Shown piece by piece: positions 1 to 5,098 of a stretch of 5,952 bases of DNA (positions are counted from its first letter, which is position 1; each line of letters starts with the position of its first letter). Origin of the DNA: an uncultured Oscillospiraceae bacterium (GTDB taxonomy: Bacteria; Bacillota; Clostridia; Oscillospirales; Ruminococcaceae); assembly GCA_934527255.1 (NCBI GenBank), contig CAKTAM010000110.1, positions 1 to 5,952 of the forward strand, read 5' to 3'. The translations under genes and the position numbers were made by a program. Under the pieces are notes generated by a model, which searched no databases, was not told the origin of the DNA, and was given only the letters and a program-made list of their open reading frames with translations.

Positions 1-105
1 GCTGCATTTTTTGCGTGCTTTTATACGCTGCCCGTCTGGCGGCGCGCCGCTGTGCAATAGCCGCAAAACGGCGGCGCGGCCGCTCAGGCGGCTTCTGCGG
101 ATGGC

Positions 106-1740
106 TTAAAAGTGGTTGGCGCACCAGCCTGCCGGATCGGCGGAAAACGCCTCCAGCGCGGCCTGCGCCTGCGAGAGGACCCCCGGCGCAACGGCGCTGA
201 CGGTGCGCTGGTTTTCCACATCCGCCTTCAGCGCGGTGGTCATGCGCTCCAGCAGAAAGCCGGGAACTTCGCCGTTTTGCGAAAACCGGCGGATATGTCC
301 GGCACACAGCGTTTCCTCGGCGTGCAGCGCCTCATCCATGGTCACGGCGGCAAAACGGGTAAAATCGCGTGCGGCAGCGGCAAAGGTGACGGCGGCGGTG
401 CTGTCCGGCGTGCATTGTTCGGCGGCGGTGCGGTACAGGGCGGCCGCCTGCTGCAAATAACCGGCGGCGGTGCGGCAGCGCAGGCCGACATCCTCGATCA
501 GCCACGGGTGCAGCGGGGCCTCATCGCTCGTCAGCATGAAAATGGCGCGGCGGGTGCTGCGCCAGCTGGGGCTGGGAGCTACCTCGCCCGGCACGAACCA
601 CGGCGTATAGGGGTGCCATTCCGTGTGCTGGCGGCAGATGGCGCGCCAGCGCCAGCTGACATCCCACGGAAACAGCGCCAGCCCACGGTGAGCGGCCGCC
701 ATCGCCTCGGGCAGGGCGGTCGCCTGCGGCCAGCGGGCGGCCAGCTTTTCCAGCGCCTCCCGGCGGCCAAGCGACGGGTCGGCAAAGCACAGGCCCGCCA
801 TTGCCAGATCGAGATCTTCCGTCAGATCCGGCCGGGTGCCGAAATATTCCTTGATGCCGTACAGCTCCAACTCCTGCAGACGGTGGATCTCATCCCACAC
901 CAGCGCAGGGGCGAAGGTGTGCTGCAGCGGCTCCACCTCCTCGCTGGCGCCGCTTAAAAAGACCTCGCCGCATACGGGAATGCCGCGGTCGGCGGCCAGC
1001 AGCGCCGTATTGCGCAGCCAGCGATCGGCGGGGTTGCACTTCTGCACCTCGGCAATGTTGCTGTGCAGCATCAGGCCAAAATGCTCGGTCGGCAGCTGCG
1101 GCAGCGCGGCGTAAATGCTTCCGGCCGAGATTTCCCACGGCTCCCACCACAGGCGGCCCTTCGGCCGCTGGGCAGCCCAGCAGGCCGTCAGGCGGCGCAC
1201 AAACGGCACAACACGCCGGTGCAGGGGCACGCCAGCCGCCAGCGGGTCGCCGCCAAACTCGTTGCCAAGCCACGCCTCCTGGTCAAAGGTATACAGCAGC
1301 AGGTCATCCACCTGCGGAATGCGCTGCGCCAGCATGGTCAGCAGCCGCTCGTACTTGCAGACGATCTCCTCCCGCTGGGGCGAGTTGCGGTTGGTCTCCT
1401 CATCGGTCACGGCCTCGCTGCCGATGATCTCGTACAGTCGTCCGGTCATGCGGGGCGCGCCAAAATGAAAAATGCAGCGCATGCCCTCGGCATGGGCCAG
1501 TGCCGCGCGGCGGGCGATCTCGTCAAACCAGCGGCGCTGGCGGGCATCGGGGTGGCCCTCCGCATCCAGAATGTCCTCCAGGTTCAGCGGTTCGTCCCCG
1601 GGGCGGCAGCCCCAGGCAATGTTCAGCTGTACGGTGTTGAAGCCCAGCTCCTTCAATCGGCGCATGGCAACGGTGTCAAAGGGAATATCGGGACGCACGG
1701 GGTTGCCGATCAGCGCCGCGCGCATGGTAAAACCTTTCAT
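106..1740 (-). CDS. TIM-barrel glycosidase-like protein of unassigned family
   Basis: Encodes 544 residues ending in TAA. I do not recognise a named family. The N-terminal two thirds reads like a (beta/alpha)8 barrel of a glycoside hydrolase: a first strand near residue 8 (ALIGNPVRPD), then GFNTVQLNIAWG at 33-44, CIFHFGAP at 89-96, LLLYTFDQEAW at 147-157, LWWEPWEIS at 197-205, FGLMLHSN at 221-228 and PVCGEVFLSG at 255-264. Acidic residues sit at several strand ends (D153, E155, E200, E203, E259), as expected for catalytic carboxylates; which ones act is inference. The last roughly 200 residues are alanine-rich and probably helical. No signal peptide is visible, so it is likely cytoplasmic. 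Start: the ATG at 1740 has AAAGGAG four bases upstream, a slightly short gap. A second ATG five codons in (1725) has a weaker AAAGG seven bases upstream and is possible. A terminator separates it from the barstar gene, so it is probably its own unit. Positions 1-105 downstream hold short GC hairpins but no clear terminator. Gene reality is secure; function is tentative. Confidence 0.85.
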   Translation of the reverse strand: MKGFTMRAALIGNPVRPDIPFDTVAMRRLKELGFNTVQLNIAWGCRPGDEPLNLEDILDAEGHPDARQRRWFDEIARRAALAHAEGMRCIFHFGAPRMTGRLYEIIGSEAVTDEETNRNSPQREEIVCKYERLLTMLAQRIPQVDDLLLYTFDQEAWLGNEFGGDPLAAGVPLHRRVVPFVRRLTACWAAQRPKGRLWWEPWEISAGSIYAALPQLPTEHFGLMLHSNIAEVQKCNPADRWLRNTALLAADRGIPVCGEVFLSGASEEVEPLQHTFAPALVWDEIHRLQELELYGIKEYFGTRPDLTEDLDLAMAGLCFADPSLGRREALEKLAARWPQATALPEAMAAAHRGLALFPWDVSWRWRAICRQHTEWHPYTPWFVPGEVAPSPSWRSTRRAIFMLTSDEAPLHPWLIEDVGLRCRTAAGYLQQAAALYRTAAEQCTPDSTAAVTFAAAARDFTRFAAVTMDEALHAEETLCAGHIRRFSQNGEVPGFLLERMTTALKADVENQRTVSAVAPGVLSQAQAALEAFSADPAGWCANHF

Positions 1741-1753
1741 ATGGCTCCTTTCC

Positions 1754-1796
1754 CGGCGCAGAGCGCCGCTTGCAGAGGGCAGGCCGCAGGGCCTGC
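1754..1796 (-). promoter_or_regulatory. Two leader hairpins before the TIM-barrel gene
   Basis: The short untranslated leader contains two perfect inverted repeats. GCAGGCC (1779-1785) pairs with GGCCTGC (1790-1796) across a four-base loop. CGGCGC (1754-1759) pairs with GCGCCG (1763-1768) across a three-base loop. The second lies four bases upstream of the AAAGGAG ribosome binding site (CTCCTTT on the plus strand, 1745-1751), so it could affect ribosome access or protect the 5' end. The pairing is seen directly; any regulatory role is inference, and GC-rich DNA produces such repeats readily. Confidence 0.4.
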
Positions 1797-1808
1797 AGGG
1801 TCAAGCCC

Positions 1809-1817
1809 ATTTTATCA
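1809..1817 (-). promoter_or_regulatory. Candidate extended -10 promoter for the TIM-barrel gene
   Basis: Read on the minus strand the sequence is TGATAAAAT, matching the extended -10 pattern TGn followed by a TATAAT-like hexamer, in an AT-rich patch just after the terminator of the upstream operon. No good -35 box lies 16-18 bases upstream; that stretch is the terminator T-tract. If used, transcription would begin near 1803 and give a leader of about 60 bases carrying both hairpins. This is the best candidate in the 188-base gap but is weak. Confidence 0.35.
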
Positions 1818-1828
1818 CATTGCGGCAG

Positions 1829-1874
1829 CAAAAAAACAGCCCGCTTTTCGCACAAAAATGCGGGCTGCTTTTTG
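1829..1874 (-). terminator. Intrinsic terminator after the ribonuclease-inhibitor operon
   Basis: CAGCCCGC (1837-1844) pairs perfectly with GCGGGCTG (1860-1867) around a 15-base loop. On the minus strand it is followed by seven Ts (plus-strand A run 1830-1836), a classical Rho-independent terminator located 55 to 100 bases past the inhibitor stop codon. On the plus strand the stem is followed by C and five Ts (1869-1873), so it may also stop weaker opposite transcription. It marks the operon end and makes the TIM-barrel gene a separate unit. Confidence 0.9.
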
Positions 1875-1928
1875 ACACAATCACCAAAAAATGCGCAGGC
1901 CAGGCCGGATGGCGGGGCTGCGGGGCAC

Positions 1929-2207
1929 TCAGTCGGCGTCGAGCTCCTCCAGCGTCAGCTGCGGGTTTTCGGCGCAGGCGTCGCGCAGCATCCGGCACAA
2001 AGCGCGCCCCCAGCCGCCCAGCCGCTGCTCCAGCGCGGCGGGATGCAGCAGGCGGATGTGCACAGGCCGCGGGCAGGCGGTCAGCGCGTCAAACAGGGCG
2101 TCCAGCCCGGCGCCGCACCAGTCGGGCAGCAGGCCCGCCTCGGCAAAGGCCTGCCGCACCTGCCCGCGCTCGCCCAGCAGCCGCCCATCCAGCACAACCT
2201 GCGTCAT
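1929..2207 (-). CDS. Barstar-family ribonuclease inhibitor
   Basis: A 92-residue protein, close to the 90 residues of Bacillus barstar, which binds barnase-type ribonucleases and blocks their active site. It opens with a short strand (VVLDGRL, 4-10), then helical segments, and keeps the family core PDWCGAGLDALFDALT at 28-43. Aligned by hand to barstar from memory, the two interface aspartates D35 and D39 correspond to D36 and D40. Other contact positions differ: W30 for Tyr29, F39 for Trp38 and D76 for Glu76. No signal peptide is present, so it should act in the cytoplasm, protecting the producer before the enzyme is exported. The ATG overlaps the ribonuclease stop as ATGA (2207-2204), and GGGGAGG lies seven bases upstream inside the ribonuclease gene, implying translational coupling. 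The inhibitor is last in its unit, before a strong terminator. The family call is firm; the exact partner is inferred from position. Confidence 0.92.
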   Translation of the reverse strand: MTQVVLDGRLLGERGQVRQAFAEAGLLPDWCGAGLDALFDALTACPRPVHIRLLHPAALEQRLGGWGRALCRMLRDACAENPQLTLEELDAD

Positions 2208-2815
2208 CCGTCTGCCTCCCCGTACAGCAGCATAAAGGTCTCGTAATGGTCATCGGTATAGTAAATGAGGCCGTCATTGGAAAACACCAGCCGTTTGGCC
2301 CCGCGTCCGGCCGCGCCCAGCGTATCAATATCGCACTCGGTGTAGTAACGGCCCTCCCGTTCGGGCAAAAGGCCCTCGTAATTGCCGAAGCGGCTGCCGC
2401 CGATGCACTTGCCCGGGGCGTACGGCTCCAGCGAGCCGCCCTCCCAGCCAAGCTCACGGGCCTCGCTTTTGGTGATGAAGTTGTCGGGCAGGTGCCCGTA
2501 CTGCAGCAGATACTGCGCAACGTCCTCTTTTGTGGTGTAGCTGCCGTCCTCCGGCAGGGCGGCAGCGTCGGAGCCGTCAGCCGACGGCTCGCCGCTCGGC
2601 GTCGTCGGGGTGTCATCGGGCACGTCATCCTGCTGCACGGGCAGGCTGTCCTGCTGCGGTGCCGGGGCGGAAAAACTTTCGGCGGCAGAGGAGGCTGTCG
2701 GCAGCGGCTCGCCGGTGCCGACGGGCAGCCCGTCGCCCCAAAGCAGCCAGACGGCGGCCGCCGCCACCAGCAAAAGCAGCGGCAGCAGACGGCGGTTTTG
2801 CAAAAATCGCTTCAT
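2204..2815 (-). CDS. Exported or membrane-anchored barnase-type ribonuclease
   Basis: A 203-residue precursor of a guanyl-specific extracellular ribonuclease (barnase/N1 family), which cleaves single-stranded RNA. Three parts are visible. Residues 1-8 are basic and 9-26 form a hydrophobic helix (signal peptide or membrane anchor; no obvious signal-peptidase site follows at once). Residues 31-90 are a low-complexity linker rich in Pro, Ser, Ala, Asp and Gln. Residues 92-200 are the catalytic domain, with barnase hallmarks such as LPDNFITKSEARELGW at 109-124, APGKCIGG at 133-140 and TDDHYETF at 187-194. All catalytic positions appear kept by hand alignment: K116, E160, R171, R175 and H190 for barnase Lys27, Glu73, Arg83, Arg87 and His102. 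The enzyme is therefore predicted active. The start has AGGAG nine bases upstream. The inhibitor gene overlaps its stop codon. The linker is longer than the barnase propeptide. No clear promoter lies in the 259 bases upstream, so read-through from the amidohydrolase gene is possible. Confidence 0.95.
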   Translation of the reverse strand: MKRFLQNRRLLPLLLLVAAAAVWLLWGDGLPVGTGEPLPTASSAAESFSAPAPQQDSLPVQQDDVPDDTPTTPSGEPSADGSDAAALPEDGSYTTKEDVAQYLLQYGHLPDNFITKSEARELGWEGGSLEPYAPGKCIGGSRFGNYEGLLPEREGRYYTECDIDTLGAAGRGAKRLVFSNDGLIYYTDDHYETFMLLYGEADG

Positions 2816-2868
2816 GAAAAAACACTCCTGTCAGGATGAAAAGAAGAAGGCAGGCTGCCCGGGCGGCA

Positions 2869-2893
2869 GACGGGAAACCGTCCGGCCCGGACG
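2869..2893. repeat. Overlapping inverted repeats upstream of the ribonuclease gene
   Basis: GACGG (2869-2873) and CCGTC (2878-2882) flank a GAAA loop. Overlapping this, CGTCCGG (2879-2885) and CCGGACG (2887-2893) form a 15-base dyad with a single central base. The two structures share CGTC and so exclude each other in RNA. They lie 54 to 78 bases before the ribonuclease start. A regulator-binding site or alternative leader fold is possible; background GC repetition is an equal explanation. The rest of 2816-3074 shows no gene and no convincing promoter. Confidence 0.35.
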
Positions 2894-3010
2894 AAAAGCG
2901 CCGGAAGCCGCCGCGAAAAGGCAGCCCCGGCAAAGGCACTATGCCGACGGCAGGGCGGGCTGTTAGCGTCTTTCGGCCTGCTGGCGAAAAAATGCACGGT
3001 TTAGCCCTCC

Positions 3011-3027
3011 GGCTTTCGGGAAAAGCC
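3011..3027 (-). terminator. Weak hairpin after the amidohydrolase gene
   Basis: GGCTTT (3011-3016) pairs with AAAGCC (3022-3027) around a five-base loop, about 50 bases past the amidohydrolase stop. On the minus strand a run of six Ts comes only some 20 bases later, so this is not a standard intrinsic terminator. Small CGCC-TTC-GGCG-like hairpins lie nearby (about 3050-3062). It may slow or partly end transcription, or just mark the transcript end. Read-through into the ribonuclease operon cannot be excluded. Confidence 0.25.
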
Positions 3028-3074
3028 TTCGGCAGCCCGCAGCGGGTGCGCGCCTTCGGCGGCGTGCCCGTGGG

Positions 3075-4247
3075 TCACTGCGCGTTTGCGATACCGTCGG
3101 CGCGGGCGGCAATGCGGCCGTTGACCAGCACCATCCGGGCGGTACTGGCGACCTCATACCAGGGGCCGTCCATCAGCACCAGGTCGGCATCCTTTCCCAC
3201 CTCGATCGAGCCGACCCGTTCCTGCACGCCAATGTGCCGCGCCGGGTTAATGGTAATGGCCTGCAGGGCGGCAAACTCCGGCATGCCGCTGCGCATGGCC
3301 AGCGCGGCGCACAGGGGCAGATACTCCTGCGGGATGACGGGAGAATCGGTAATAATGGAAACGGCGCACCCGGCCTGTGCCAGAATGCCCGGCGTGGCAA
3401 AGGTCTTGTGCTGCAGCTCAAATTTGGAGGGATCGGTCAGCGAGGGGCCGACGGCCATGGGCAGGTCTTCCCCAGCCAGCTCCTCCACGATCAGGTGTCC
3501 CTCGGTGACGTGCTCCAGCGTCAGCCGCACGCCGAACTCGCGGGCAATGCGGATGGCGGTAAAAATATCGTTGGCCTGATGGGCGTGGGCCTTCAGCGGC
3601 ACCTGCCCGTGCAGCACCGGCAGCAGCGCCTCCAGCTTGACATCCAGCGGCGGCCGTTTGTTGGCATCGTCGCCTGCGGCCTGCTGGCGGGCGTCATATT
3701 CGCGCGCCTTGGCCAGCGCCTCGCGCAGGCGGGCGGCGGTGGACATGCGCGAATAGTTGTTTTTGTCGCGGTAGCAGCGCTTGGGGTTTTCACCAAAGGC
3801 GCATTTCATGGCGGCGTAAGGCTCGACGATCATGTTGTCGATCCGCTTGCCGGCCGTTTTGATGACGGCAAACTGCCCGCCCAGCACATTGGCCGAGCCC
3901 GGCCCCGTGCATACCGTGGTGACGCCCGCGCGCAGGGCGCGCGCAAAGGCGGGATCCATGGGGTTTATGCCGTCGATGGCCCGCAGCTGTGGCGTCAGGC
4001 TGTCGGTCATTTCGTTCACGTCGTCCCCCTCAAAACCAATGCCGCTGCCGCACAGGCCCAGGTGGCAGTGCGCCTCGACAAAGCCGGGATAAATGTGCAG
4101 CCCCGCAGCATCCAGCACGGCTGCGCCGTCGCAGGCAAGCCCTGTGCCAATGGCTGCCAGACGGCCGTCGTCATCAATGAGAATATCCGCCTGCTGTGCC
4201 TGCGGATGCACGGCGTCATGCACCGTGCCGTTTTGGATCAAAAGCAT
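3075..4247 (-). CDS. Metal-dependent amidohydrolase, imidazolonepropionase-related type
   Basis: A 390-residue cytoplasmic enzyme of the amidohydrolase superfamily, which hydrolyses amide or similar C-N bonds with one or two divalent metals in a TIM barrel. The N-terminal beta-sandwich (LLIQNGTVHDAV, 2-13) leads to AAGLHIYPGFVEAHCHLG at 47-64, with the HxH metal pair H60 and H62. Further likely ligands are H221 or H223 (KAHAHQ), H246 (LEHVTEGH) and D301 (ITDSPV), the usual order in the family. The C-terminus has the typical RVGSIEVGKDADLVL return to the sandwich, then VLVNGRIA. Length fits the family. A GPGSANVLGG loop (115-124) and a long charged helix near 170-200 may help define substrate. 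The substrate is unknown; imidazolonepropionase, isoaspartyl dipeptidase and peptidase-like relatives are possible. A longer frame opens 28 codons upstream, but this ATG has AGAGGGG four bases before it, and the protein start matches the family. Likely transcribed from the promoter at 4361-4389. Confidence 0.93.
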   Translation of the reverse strand: MLLIQNGTVHDAVHPQAQQADILIDDDGRLAAIGTGLACDGAAVLDAAGLHIYPGFVEAHCHLGLCGSGIGFEGDDVNEMTDSLTPQLRAIDGINPMDPAFARALRAGVTTVCTGPGSANVLGGQFAVIKTAGKRIDNMIVEPYAAMKCAFGENPKRCYRDKNNYSRMSTAARLREALAKAREYDARQQAAGDDANKRPPLDVKLEALLPVLHGQVPLKAHAHQANDIFTAIRIAREFGVRLTLEHVTEGHLIVEELAGEDLPMAVGPSLTDPSKFELQHKTFATPGILAQAGCAVSIITDSPVIPQEYLPLCAALAMRSGMPEFAALQAITINPARHIGVQERVGSIEVGKDADLVLMDGPWYEVASTARMVLVNGRIAARADGIANAQ

Positions 4248-4312
4248 AAAACCCCTCTTTTCTGTAAAAATACCTGCGGCAGGGCCCTTGCAGCTGCTTT
4301 CTGAAAACGTGC

Positions 4313-4329
4313 GCGGAGCCTTGCTCCGC
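4313..4329 (-). promoter_or_regulatory. Perfect hairpin in the amidohydrolase leader
   Basis: GCGGAGC (4313-4319) and GCTCCGC (4323-4329) form a seven-base perfect stem with a three-base loop, some 25 bases into the predicted transcript and about 65 bases before the start codon. On the minus strand a T run (plus-strand A run 4330-4336) precedes the stem rather than following it, so it is not a minus-strand terminator, and the plus strand has an A run after it. It may stabilise the RNA or be part of a leader fold; no known riboswitch is recognised. Confidence 0.4.
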
Positions 4330-4360
4330 AAAAAAAGCCGCCGCCCGCCGCGCCGCTTTC

Positions 4361-4389
4361 ATCATAGCAGGTTTTGGCCGCTTTGTAAA
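4361..4389 (-). promoter_or_regulatory. Sigma-A promoter for the amidohydrolase gene
   Basis: On the minus strand TTTACA (4389-4384) is followed by 17 bases and TATGAT (4366-4361), one mismatch in each hexamer from the TTGACA/TATAAT consensus with ideal spacing. Transcription should start near 4354, giving a leader of about 107 bases. It points away from the metG promoter, so the two units are divergent. Confidence 0.82.
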
Positions 4390-4688
4390 TGCAGGGCCGC
4401 GCCCACAGAAAAAATGCCTGCCGCAGCGCAGGAGAATACCTTTTTTGGCTTTTCCTCTGCAGTGCGGGCGGCCCTCCGGCTTTTGCGCCGAAAAACGCTG
4501 TGAAAAGGCAAAAGCGTTGGAAGAAAAACGGCCGAAGGAACAGCGCGGGCGGGGCAGAGGAGGCGCAGCTGCAGCGCCTGCGGGGCGGAAGAGCTTCTCC
4601 GCTGGCATGGGCAGAATCGGGCAGGTTCAAGTGCATGGGGGAGGCGTTCGCTTGCGCGGGGCGGCCGCATCCGGGCCACTTTTGGCAC
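4390..4688. other. Gene-free spacer between divergent promoters
   Basis: About 300 bases with no credible gene on either strand. Open frames here lack well-placed ribosome binding sites and give arginine-, alanine- and glycine-rich translations typical of chance frames in GC-rich DNA. Small inverted repeats are present: GGCGC (4562-4566) with GCGCC (4574-4578), and AACGCT with AGCGTT near 4495-4520. No known RNA family, terminator with T-tract, or repeat unit is recognised. A regulator site or small RNA cannot be excluded by eye. Confidence 0.6.
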
Positions 4689-4717
4689 TTGACAAGACCG
4701 GCGCGGCTTTCTATAAT
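4689..4717 (+). promoter_or_regulatory. Consensus sigma-A promoter for the T-box-metG unit
   Basis: TTGACA (4689-4694), a 17-base spacer and TATAAT (4712-4717): both hexamers match the consensus exactly and spacing is ideal. Transcription is expected near 4724, about 20 bases before the first paired base of the T-box stem I. A strong constitutive promoter fits control exerted later, by the T-box through premature termination. Confidence 0.95.
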
Positions 4718-4742
4718 AAAGAAAACACAAAAAATTCTGAAA

Positions 4743-5030
4743 AAGGCTGAGAAGGGAAGAGTAGCCCGCCGCGAACGGCCGACAGAGAGCCTCCGTTTTG
4801 CTGAAAGGAGGCGCCTGCCGCACGGGTGAACATGGCCCCGGAGCCTTGTCGGTAAGCGCCGCCGCCCGCGGCCCAAGCCGACGGCGGGTGCGCCCGTTAC
4901 CGCGCATCCCGGTTCTGGCCGGGGCCGAGGGCGCTTTGTCAAAAAGCGCCGCAGCAAGGTGGTACCGCGCCCGTTTTCTGACGGCCGCCCTTGTGGTGTG
5001 CAGCTGCACGCCCGGGGCGGCTTTTGTTTT
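4743..5030 (+). ncRNA. T-box riboswitch with methionine (ATG) specifier
   Basis: A tRNA-sensing leader that reads through into metG when uncharged tRNA-Met binds. Stem I closes with AAGGCT (4743-4748) and AGCCTT (4842-4847). The specifier loop has AGTA (4760-4763) opposite GAAC (4828-4831) followed by ATG at 4832-4834, the codon that would pair with the CAU anticodon. Above it GCCCG (4764-4768) pairs with CGGGT (4823-4827), and the distal arm AGAGAGCC... forms GCCTCC (4789-4794) with GGAGGC (4807-4812). Stem III is GGCGCTTT (4930-4937) with AAAGCGCC (4943-4950). The T-box sequence is AGCAAGGTGGTACCGCG (4953-4969). The antiterminator pairs GCAAGG (4954-4959) with CCTTGT (4989-4994) and GCGCCCGT (4967-4974) with ACGGCCGC (4981-4988), leaving the seven-base bulge TGGTACC (4960-4966). 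UGGU in that bulge fits an ACCA tRNA end. Stem II and any IIA/B pseudoknot (about 4851-4929) were not resolved. Confidence 0.95.
4984..5030 (+). terminator. T-box regulatory terminator
   Basis: GCCGCCC (4984-4990) pairs with GGGCGGC (5015-5021), and inside it GGTGTGC (4995-5001) pairs with GCACGCC (5006-5012) around an AGCT loop, followed by TTTTGTTTT (5022-5030). Its 5' strand overlaps the 3' strands of both antiterminator helices (4981-4994), so the two folds are mutually exclusive. This is the OFF state when tRNA-Met is charged. Confidence 0.93.
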
Positions 5031-5058
5031 ATCAGACGGCAAAAGGAAAAATAACGGC

Positions 5059-5077
5059 GAAACGAAAGTTTCGTTTC
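5059..5077 (+). repeat. 19-base palindrome between T-box and metG
   Basis: GAAACGAAA (5059-5067) and TTTCGTTTC (5069-5077) are perfect nine-base arms around one central G. It stands in an AT-rich patch 29 bases after the terminator T-tract and eight bases before the metG ribosome binding site. As RNA it could fold as a seven-base stem with a five-base loop; as DNA it resembles a dimeric-regulator site. It is not part of the standard T-box fold. Role unknown. Confidence 0.6.
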
Positions 5078-5098
5078 AGAAAGGCAGGAGGAATTCTC

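Noticed and set aside
39..50. 12-base palindrome GCGGCGCGCCGC and nearby GC hairpins downstream of the TIM-barrel gene
   Set aside because: Without a T-tract it is not an intrinsic terminator, and short GC palindromes are expected by chance at this base composition.
112..957. 281-codon plus-strand frame inside the TIM-barrel gene
   Set aside because: The minus-strand frame gives a fold-like protein with a ribosome binding site. The plus-strand product is rich in Gly, Arg and Gln with no recognisable motif.
1472..2839. 455-codon plus-strand frame across the ribonuclease operon
   Set aside because: It crosses a terminator and three minus-strand gene boundaries and overlaps clear barnase and barstar homologues. 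It is a composition artefact.
3234..4304. 356-codon plus-strand frame opposite the amidohydrolase
   Set aside because: Antisense to a gene with clear metal-binding motifs; no ribosome binding site or family signal of its own.
4248..4331. 28-codon N-terminal extension of the amidohydrolase
   Set aside because: The extension is unlike the family, covers the leader hairpin, and the internal ATG at 4247 has a good ribosome binding site and a typical family start.
4313..4336. Hairpin plus A run near the amidohydrolase leader as a terminator
   Set aside because: On the minus strand the T run precedes the stem, and on the plus strand the stem is followed by As, so neither direction gives terminator geometry.
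4445..4750. 101-codon plus-strand frame ending inside the T-box leader
   Set aside because: It starts with TTG with poor spacing, spans the consensus promoter, and its low-complexity translation resembles no protein.
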